Of a stretch of DNA of 64,000 bases, positions 58,768 through 64,000 are shown in pieces. A program made the position numbers and the translations under genes. Numbering within the stretch: position 1 is the first letter of the stretch; each line of letters begins with the position of its first letter. The notes under the pieces are model-generated. The model was given only the letters and a program-made list of their open reading frames with translations. It did no database searches and had not been told where the DNA came from. Origin of the DNA: WRHT01 sp031550525 (GTDB taxonomy: Bacteria > Desulfobacterota > Desulfovibrionia > Desulfovibrionales > Desulfovibrionaceae); contig JAVBON010000002.1 in NCBI GenBank assembly GCA_031550525.1, positions 186,001 to 250,000 on the forward strand, given 5' to 3'.

Positions 58768-60246
58768 ATGATGATTACTTCAAAAGAACTGAACCAACTT
58801 GGTGTACCCAATAACAAGCTGGTAATGCCACTGGCCATGCGGCTGGTAAACACCGCCCTCGCCCAAGGCGCTTGCGGCGGGGCCATGCGCGATGCGCTGC
58901 GCGCGCTGTGCAAGGCCCCTGCCGGCATGATTGAAGACCCTGTTTTGGGTCAACTAGCTCAAGCCATGCAAGAGCATTTCCCTGACGGGGCCGCGTTTAC
59001 GCCGCGCGCAACACCCGCGCCATGGCGGCAATGGGGCGATGTGAACACAGAAGATTCCGCCATACGCCAGATGGAAAACGCCTGTTCCCTGCCCGGAGCA
59101 GTGCGGGGGGCGCTTATGCCCGACGCGCACACCGGCTACGGCCTGCCCATAGGCGGAGTGCTGGCTGTGAAGGACGCCGTCATTCCGTATGCCGTTGGCG
59201 TTGATATTGCGTGCCGCATGCGCCTTACCGTTACAGACATGGCGCTTTCAAGCCTGACCTCGCGGCGCGAAGCCTTTATTGACGCGCTGGAGCGTGAAAC
59301 ACGGTTTGGCGTGGGTGCCGGTTTTGAGCGCGGCGAGCGCCGCGAGCACCCTGTTATGGATGCAGACTGGTCTGTAACCCGCATTAGCAGCGCCAACAAA
59401 GACAAGGCATGGAAGCAGCTTGGTTCCAGCGGTGGCGGCAACCACTTTGTCGAATTCGGAGAGCTGCATCTGGAGGCCCCGGCGGAACTTGGGGGAAAGC
59501 TGTTGCAAAAAGGCACCTACCTTGCCCTGCTGAGTCACTCCGGCAGCAGAGGCACGGGCGAAACCGTGGCCGGTCACTACAGCAAGCTGGCCATGAGCCT
59601 GCGCCCTGCCCTGCCGCAGGAGATCAAACATCTGGCATGGCTGGATCTGGCAAGCGAAGCCGGGCAGGAATATTGGGCAGTCATGAAGCTTATGGGCCAA
59701 TACGCCGCCGCCAACCATGAAATGATTCATGCCCATGTGCTGCGCCACCTTGGAGCGGAAGCCGTAACACATGTGGAAAACCATCATAACTTTGCCTGGC
59801 TGGAAGAACATGACGGCGAAACGGTAGTTGTGCACCGCAAGGGGGCTACTCCGGCAGGCGCGGGCGTGCAAGGCATTGTGCCTGGTTCCATGGGCGCGCC
59901 GGGCTTTGTTGTGCAAGGCAAAGGCAACGCCGCCGCGCTTAACTCCTGCTCCCACGGGGCAGGGCGGCTTATGAGCCGCACAGCGGCCTTTAAGACGCTT
60001 AACAAAAACGACGTGCGCGCCTACCTGCAAGAACGGGGCGTGGAGCTTATTTCCGGCGGGCTGGATGAAGCGCCCATGGCTTATAAGAACATACATGCCG
60101 TAATGGCGGCGCAGCAAAATCTGGTGGATGTGCTGGCCCGTTTTGAGCCCCGTCTGGTCAAGATGGCCCCTGATGAAAACGACCGCCGCCCCGGCAGGAA
60201 TAAAGGCAAAAAGCGCCAGACGCAAAACGGCCAGGCATGGCTGTGA
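58768..60246 (+). CDS. rtcB: RNA-splicing ligase RtcB
   Basis: RtcB joins RNA 2',3'-cyclic phosphate or 3'-phosphate ends to 5'-OH ends with GTP and Mn2+. The 492 residues have MPDAHTGYGLPIGGVLAV, VGVDIACRMRLTV (metal-binding Asp and Cys), GSSGGGNHFVEFG, LLSHSGSRGTGE, NHEMIHAHVL, VVHRKGATPAGAG, and the guanylylated-His region NSCSHGAGRLMSR. It is longer than E. coli RtcB (about 408), with an extra N-terminal helical section, a form seen in other bacteria. The C-terminus is Lys/Arg-rich. GGAG precedes the ATG. It probably heals stress-cleaved tRNA or rRNA together with RtcA. Confidence 0.95.
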   Translation: MMITSKELNQLGVPNNKLVMPLAMRLVNTALAQGACGGAMRDALRALCKAPAGMIEDPVLGQLAQAMQEHFPDGAAFTPRATPAPWRQWGDVNTEDSAIRQMENACSLPGAVRGALMPDAHTGYGLPIGGVLAVKDAVIPYAVGVDIACRMRLTVTDMALSSLTSRREAFIDALERETRFGVGAGFERGERREHPVMDADWSVTRISSANKDKAWKQLGSSGGGNHFVEFGELHLEAPAELGGKLLQKGTYLALLSHSGSRGTGETVAGHYSKLAMSLRPALPQEIKHLAWLDLASEAGQEYWAVMKLMGQYAAANHEMIHAHVLRHLGAEAVTHVENHHNFAWLEEHDGETVVVHRKGATPAGAGVQGIVPGSMGAPGFVVQGKGNAAALNSCSHGAGRLMSRTAAFKTLNKNDVRAYLQERGVELISGGLDEAPMAYKNIHAVMAAQQNLVDVLARFEPRLVKMAPDENDRRPGRNKGKKRQTQNGQAWL

Positions 60247-60287
60247 ATGGTGAAGATGCTTCGATTTAAACCGCAGTACGGCATAAC

Positions 60288-60324
60288 AAAAACGGCCTGG
60301 CGGTAACGCAGGGCCGTTTTTGTT
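60288..60324 (+). terminator. Terminator after rtcB
   Basis: AAAAACGGCC and GGCCGTTTTT pair perfectly around a 14-base loop and end in a T-run, about 40 bases after the rtcB stop. Confidence 0.85.
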
Positions 60325-60356
60325 GCGCTTGCAGCCGGTTGGTTGAGTATTACAAG

Positions 60357-60399
60357 GTAAAATCATACCCGCCATTAAACCGGGCGGGTATGATTTTAC
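60357..60399. terminator. Second perfect hairpin downstream of rtcB
   Basis: A perfect 17-bp stem (GTAAAATCATACCCGCC and its complement) around a 9-base loop. It may be a back-up terminator. The rest of the 60247-60646 gap holds nothing else I can name. Confidence 0.65.
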
Positions 60400-60646
60400 T
60401 GCATTAACAGCATAGATCGCCCCGCACTGGCGCATGCGCTCGCATACTGCCTGACGGAATCATGGTCTGGTTACCAATTATACCACACAGGCTAATTCGC
60501 CAGCAGCTTGCCTTGCTCTTGTTCAGTCTGGCCCAATAGCTTGTCAGGTTTATCCGAGTATGAGATTATTTTTGGAATCACAATTTGCTTGAATTGCGGA
60601 GCCGATAACGCAGTTTAATCCTGCAACCGGAGCTAAACGAACCAAT

Positions 60647-61888
60647 ATGCGAACGATTCGCGCCATGCCGTTGCCGCTTGCTATTCTGTTAGCCATGCTG
60701 TTTCTGCCCGTTCCGGGCCTGGAGGCCGCCGTGCCCACCGGCGGGCAAGTGTGGAACATGCAAGAACTGCGGGCCATGGAAAAAACACTAAGCGCCAGTG
60801 GCTTGCAAGTATACGAGTTTGAAGAAAAAGCCAATGCCCCGGCACGCGACAGAAGGCTTGAACTGCACTTCAACAGAAATGCCATAAAGGCTGATGTTGC
60901 CGCGTTTACCCGCGTTACGCGTGGTAAGAGCATTCCACGGCTGTCTTTTCATTACGATGGCGGAATTCCCTATGCCGACTTGTGGGACGCCATACCTGAG
61001 CTACCGGCGCTGCAATGCGCCTACCTCGGGCTGGATTTGCCCTTTGCGCCAAATGGGGCCGATTTGAAGCCGCTACGCGGCGTGCCCTGCCTAAAACGCC
61101 TTTACACGCCATACGACAACCTGAACATGCTGCCGGAGTTGCCGCAGGTTACAGAATTAATATTGAAATCCGACCCGGATTATATTGCCTTCGCACCACA
61201 AACGCTTGCGGAGCGTTTTCCCAACCTGCTATCCCTTACCTTGCCGGCGGATTTTCCCTGCCTCGACTTTGCGGCCATGGCCTTGCCGCCATCGTTGGAG
61301 GAGGTGATAATCCTGCCCGAAGCGCCACTCTGGCCAGAAGATACTGGTAAAGAGCAATACAGCGATGTGCTTGCCGCCTATAATTTGAATACGGCCAAAC
61401 AAAACCCCGCCATACGGTTTATCAACGGCATTCCCGCAAGCAAGTGCGAACCTTTGGCAAAGCTCACCCCGGCCCAGCGCGGGCAGTACGCAACACTTCA
61501 AGGCTATGTGTGGGCGGAAGCGGAATTCAGAAAACATGCCCCCATTGCGCGGGAGGCAAAGGCCAAAGAGTTGCCATTGCGCGGTAAAATAATGGTTTAT
61601 CACTTAGGCTCATACCACGGCGCGGAGTATGAGGGCGACAACCAGGCCCTGCGCGCGGCGCTGACCAACGCCCCCAACGAGTGCGACATGCTGGTGATTT
61701 TTGAGAGAACGTTTAAAAAAATGCGCCCCTCGCGGTATTTTCACATCGGAGGCTCAGACTATACCATCGTAGGGCACCTTTACATCTTGGACCCAAAAAC
61801 CAACGAGATGACCCTGGCCTGGTTTCACCACACCCAAGCCCACTCCGCAGTACCAGACCCATGGAAAAAAATTGAGGAATTGTTTTAA
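60647..61888 (+). CDS. Unknown secreted protein with LRR-like middle part
   Basis: I do not recognise the family. The 413 residues begin with a signal peptide (LAILLAMLFLPVPGLEAA), so the protein is exported. The middle (about 110-230) has irregular Leu-rich repeats, e.g. IPELPALQCAYLGLDL, LRGVPCLKRLYTPYDNL, LPELPQVTELILKSD and FPNLLSLTLPADFP. The C-terminal part (about 310-413) is different, with KIMVYHLGSYHGAEYEGDNQ and FHIGGSDYTIVGHLYILDP. The ATG at 60665 is an alternative start. No operon partner is evident. Confidence 0.75.
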   Translation: MRTIRAMPLPLAILLAMLFLPVPGLEAAVPTGGQVWNMQELRAMEKTLSASGLQVYEFEEKANAPARDRRLELHFNRNAIKADVAAFTRVTRGKSIPRLSFHYDGGIPYADLWDAIPELPALQCAYLGLDLPFAPNGADLKPLRGVPCLKRLYTPYDNLNMLPELPQVTELILKSDPDYIAFAPQTLAERFPNLLSLTLPADFPCLDFAAMALPPSLEEVIILPEAPLWPEDTGKEQYSDVLAAYNLNTAKQNPAIRFINGIPASKCEPLAKLTPAQRGQYATLQGYVWAEAEFRKHAPIAREAKAKELPLRGKIMVYHLGSYHGAEYEGDNQALRAALTNAPNECDMLVIFERTFKKMRPSRYFHIGGSDYTIVGHLYILDPKTNEMTLAWFHHTQAHSAVPDPWKKIEELF

Positions 61889-62049
61889 AAAGGGCGAGGC
61901 AGGTAACACCTGCCTCGCATACCCCGCACCTTGATGGCGCGGTCTTCGGATCCGGAAACAAGCAAACCTCCATTGGCATCAAAGGCAAGAGAGTTAACCG
62001 CCCTTTCATGCGCCTTTAGCTCTTTGCTTACCTTGCTGCAAAAGGTCTG
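61885..62049 (-). pseudogene. WD40-repeat protein relic cut by repeat B
   Basis: The minus strand reads KELKAHERAVNSLAFDANGG then LLVSGSEDRAIKV, an unmistakable WD40 repeat, ending at a TAA at 61885-61887. The frame is lost immediately upstream, where repeat family B begins at 62050. No further WD40 coding is found beyond the repeat, so only one blade of a presumably larger propeller protein is left. It overlaps the stop of the convergent unknown gene. Confidence 0.65.
61894..61925 (-). terminator. Hairpin at the end of the WD40 relic
   Basis: GCGAGGCAGGT and ACCTGCCTCGC form a perfect 11-bp stem with a three-base loop; on the minus strand CCTTTTT follows, a typical terminator tail. Confidence 0.7.
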
Positions 62050-62194
62050 GGCTGTGTCGACATTCGGGCGCTTTTCCCTCTGCCTGCGCCAGCAAGGCTT
62101 TGCCCTCAGTCGAATACCATAAGAGTATACTCTTTCGGTTCAAAGCCTTGCTTCCTTGCCAGAGAACAAAATCACTCTGAATGTCGACACAGCC
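62050..62194 (-). repeat. Repeat family B, copy 3 (inverted, diverged)
   Basis: Perfect 16-bp terminal inverted repeat GGCTGTGTCGACATTC. Read on the minus strand it has TGATTTTGTTCTCTGGCAAGG and AGAGTATACTCTTATGGTA in the same order as the other family-B copies. An inner AGCAAGGCTTTG / CAAAGCCTTGCT stem has replaced the CGCCGATTTTG stem. The outer ends are related to GGCTGTATCC of copy 1. Confidence 0.8.
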
Positions 62195-62426
62195 TAGCCT
62201 CATAGCCTTCTTATACGGCCTTTTTCAGTTATACGCGGTTTTTTTTGAGTATAAGCCATGCTCACGGTAAAACATGCTCCCCCAAATACAAGCCGCAAGT
62301 CAGGTCCAGCCTGGCGTTTTAATGCGCCAACGCAAACCCCGCGCGATAAATCCTAAAGGGTGCGCCCCGCGTTAAAGCCATAGCGCCATACGGCTTTAAA
62401 TAGTTGCCATTTATTTCCTGCAATAA

Positions 62427-62441
62427 TCATGTGTTACATGA
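62427..62441. promoter_or_regulatory. Palindrome upstream of napG
   Basis: TCATGTGTTACATGA is a perfect palindrome of 6-bp arms with a 3-base centre in an A/T-rich region, about 155 bases before the napG start. It is a candidate operator for an unknown regulator. The section 62195-62426 before it contains no supported gene. Confidence 0.4.
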
Positions 62442-62486
62442 ATTATAATTTTTACCTCACAGGATATTGTGAATTTTTTAACAAAT

Positions 62487-62502
62487 TGTTGCACAGGCAA
62501 CA
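62487..62502. promoter_or_regulatory. FNR/CRP-like palindrome upstream of napG
   Basis: TGTTGC-ACAG-GCAACA has 6-bp perfect arms and a 4-base spacer, the geometry of CRP/FNR-family operators, about 94 bases before the start codon. This would fit oxygen- or nitrogen-oxide-dependent control of respiratory genes. The bases do not match the classical FNR half-site TTGAT. Confidence 0.45.
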
Positions 62503-62595
62503 TCCTTTTTCCGGCCAAGCCTTTATACAATGTGTAATAGGTAAACCTCAAAAACTCTCTCATAAAAAACTAATTTTAAATTACGGTGTTGGCTT

Positions 62596-63207
62596 ATGCA
62601 GGCTTCGCGCAGACAAATAATCAGCTTTGGCCTGGCGGCTGGAGTGGGCGTGGCCCTTAGCGGGCTGGGGGCGTTGCTGCCAGCCATACCTTTTGTGCGG
62701 CCGCCATACGCTCTGGCGGGCAATGCTTTTACAGCCCGCTGCATGCGCTGTGGGGCCTGCGTACAGGCCTGCCCTGATAAAGCCTTGGCCCAGCGCGATC
62801 TCTCGCCGGATTTTAAGAATATCGGCGTGCCTTACTTACAGGCCCTGCACGGCGGCTGTTCCGCCTGGCAAAACGGCTGTCGGGCCTGCGCGGCGGCCTG
62901 CCCAAGCGGCGCTTTGGACGCAGCCATGCCTATAAAAGGCCAGCGCGTGGGTGTGGCGCGCTTCACACCGAGCGAGTGTACCAATTGCATGGTCTGCCTG
63001 CGCCGCTGCCCTGTGGAAAAGGCGGTGTACTTTCCCAGCCCGGCAGGCGGCGAGCCTTGGTACAAGCACAACGAGCGCGAAATACCGCGCGAGCTGAACA
63101 CCGCATCGTCACCAGCCAAGCCGGTTATAGACGAAAAACTTTGCGTGGGCTGCGGCATTTGCGTGGCGCACTGCATACCCAAAATTATGCGGCTGGACCC
63201 GCTATGA
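62596..63207 (+). CDS. napG: NapG-like ferredoxin-type periplasmic protein
   Basis: The 203 residues begin with a Tat-like signal (SRRQIISFGLAAGVGVALSG). Four 4Fe-4S motifs follow: CMRCGACVQACP (about 49-60), CSAWQNGCRACAAACP, CTNCMVCLRRCP and CVGCGICVAHCIP. This is the NapG/MauM layout. NapG works with the membrane protein NapH to pass electrons from quinol to the periplasmic nitrate reductase. napH starts 7 bases downstream. MauM/NapG-type pairs also serve other reductases, and no napA is visible here, so the partner enzyme is open. Confidence 0.88.
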   Translation: MQASRRQIISFGLAAGVGVALSGLGALLPAIPFVRPPYALAGNAFTARCMRCGACVQACPDKALAQRDLSPDFKNIGVPYLQALHGGCSAWQNGCRACAAACPSGALDAAMPIKGQRVGVARFTPSECTNCMVCLRRCPVEKAVYFPSPAGGEPWYKHNEREIPRELNTASSPAKPVIDEKLCVGCGICVAHCIPKIMRLDPL

Positions 63208-63214
63208 GGCGCAT

Positions 63215-64000
63215 ATGAGCGAACCCAAGCAACACCCGCAGCCAAAGCCAAAAAGCCGCTCAGCCTGGTACAGGCGCGCGCGCGTTATTACAGGCGCTTT
63301 TGTACTGCTTGGCATAATGGCGGCCTCGCGGCTTAACGTGCCTTTCTCGCCATGCGTGTTCTTACGTCTGGGGCCGGTCACCCTGGCCTGCCCGCTTGGA
63401 ACTTTGGAAGTAAATCTGGCCGGGCATACGTTAATATGGGGTCTGCTGCCGGGGTTTATCATTGTCTGCGCCCTTTTGTTCATTTTGGGGCGCATGTGGT
63501 GCGGCTGGGTTTGCCCCGCCAGCCTGGCGGGTAATGCCATTGGCAACGCCTGCGCCTTTTTGCTGCCCGGCCCAAGCAGCGCGGTAAAAAGCAGATGGCG
63601 CGGCCTGGCGGAAAAAATAAGCGGGCGTTTTTCACCCGGTAAAGCGCAAATGCTGGGGCTTTTGTTTGGGTTGCTCTTGGGCGCGCTGATATTTGGCTAC
63701 CCGTTTTGGAGCATTGTTTGCCCGTTGGGCGTGGTCTCGCGCGCTCTCATTGAAGCGGCTGTGCACCTGCGCCCACGGCTGGATTTGCTGTTTTTGCTGC
63801 TGCCGGTGCTAGGCATGCTCTTCTTCCGGTGGGGCTGGAAATGCGCCTGCCCGGTGGGCCTGCTGCACGGGCTTGCGGCAGCGCCAGGCCGTACCCTGCT
63901 GCCCATGGCCGACCCCAACGCGCCAAAGCCCTGCAACGAGTGCGGCCTGTGCCGCCTGGTTTGCCCGGCAGGCCTGTACCCGGCCAAAGAGATTTCCACC
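63215..64000 (+). CDS. napH: NapH-like membrane ferredoxin, truncated by the window end
   Basis: The frame starts at ATG 63215 (GAGG upstream) and is open to the end of the window, 262 codons. It has four or more hydrophobic helices, the Cys pairs CGWVCPASLAGN and CACPVGLLHG flanking membrane segments, CPLGVV in the middle, and a ferredoxin motif CNECGLCRLVCPAG near the visible end. These are NapH/NosR-type features. With NapG it would form a quinol dehydrogenase. The basic N-terminal tail (KQHPQPKPKSRSAWYRRARV) faces the cytoplasm. Confidence 0.87.
   Translation, partial: MSEPKQHPQPKPKSRSAWYRRARVITGAFVLLGIMAASRLNVPFSPCVFLRLGPVTLACPLGTLEVNLAGHTLIWGLLPGFIIVCALLFILGRMWCGWVCPASLAGNAIGNACAFLLPGPSSAVKSRWRGLAEKISGRFSPGKAQMLGLLFGLLLGALIFGYPFWSIVCPLGVVSRALIEAAVHLRPRLDLLFLLLPVLGMLFFRWGWKCACPVGLLHGLAAAPGRTLLPMADPNAPKPCNECGLCRLVCPAGLYPAKEIST

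Overview
The window looks like the chromosome of an anaerobic Gram-negative bacterium. Evidence for this is an OmpA-type envelope protein, an LPS-core-kinase-like protein, NapG/NapH-type ferredoxins, sigma-54 control, DUF362 and GGGtGRT/NifU-like iron-sulfur proteins, and a solvent-type secondary alcohol dehydrogenase. The mix fits a sulfur-metabolising, gut-type Desulfovibrionaceae-like organism. That placement is inferred from gene content and was not tested by any search.

Layout. 0-1 kb: end of a DedA/YqaA-like membrane protein and a Dabb protein. 1.2-6.1 kb: arylsulfotransferase 1, divergent from a tripartite tricarboxylate transporter (TTT) operon tctB-tctA-tctC. 6.4-9.2 kb: a NifU-like scaffold plus GGGtGRT-family pair, then a LysR regulator. 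10.4-18.5 kb: a DUF362 ferredoxin and a likely 4-hydroxyproline catabolic cluster (DHDPS-family deaminase, DadA-like FAD oxidase, hydroxyproline epimerase, 2Fe-2S subunit, FAD/NAD subunit) ending with a thioredoxin / thioredoxin-reductase pair. 18.8-29 kb: on the minus strand a PuuC-like aldehyde dehydrogenase, a second TTT system, a small thioredoxin-fold protein and a sulfatase-like enzyme with Thr where formylglycine is usually made. A divergent MarR regulator, a WaaY/RfaY-like kinase and arylsulfotransferase 2 follow. 29-33.8 kb: a MATE transporter, an M48 peptidase, a cold-shock-type RRM protein and an FkbM-like methyltransferase. 33.9-36.5 kb: a small AT-rich island inserted at the 3' end of tRNA-Arg(ACG). 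It is bounded by a duplicated tRNA end and carries two integrase N-terminal relics, a CDP-glycerol glycerophosphotransferase-like gene and an unknown protein. 36.9-41.6 kb: a MacAB-like ABC efflux operon. 41.8-48.5 kb: a tight operon of a coiled-coil protein, a membrane protein with a roadblock-like domain and an OmpA end, a Ras-like small GTPase and a diguanylate cyclase, followed by LemA and an M48 peptidase. 49.5-55.5 kb: an FMN glutamate-synthase-family enzyme, an NADP secondary alcohol dehydrogenase and a GGDEF/EAL protein. 55.7-60.2 kb: tRNA-Pro(GGG) and a complete rtcR / rtcAB RNA-repair locus with a sigma-54 promoter. 60.6-64 kb: an unknown secreted LRR-like protein, a WD40 relic, and napG-napH (cut by the window end).

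Two unrelated families of intergenic palindromic repeats are scattered through the window. Family A (about 165 bp) has two full copies and two partial ones. Family B (about 145 bp, nested inverted repeats) has three copies.

The most interesting candidate system is the operon at 41.8-48.5 kb. It would connect a eukaryote-like GTPase to a protein that crosses the inner membrane and carries both a GTPase-partner-like domain and a peptidoglycan-binding end, with a cyclic-di-GMP synthase translationally coupled to the GTPase.
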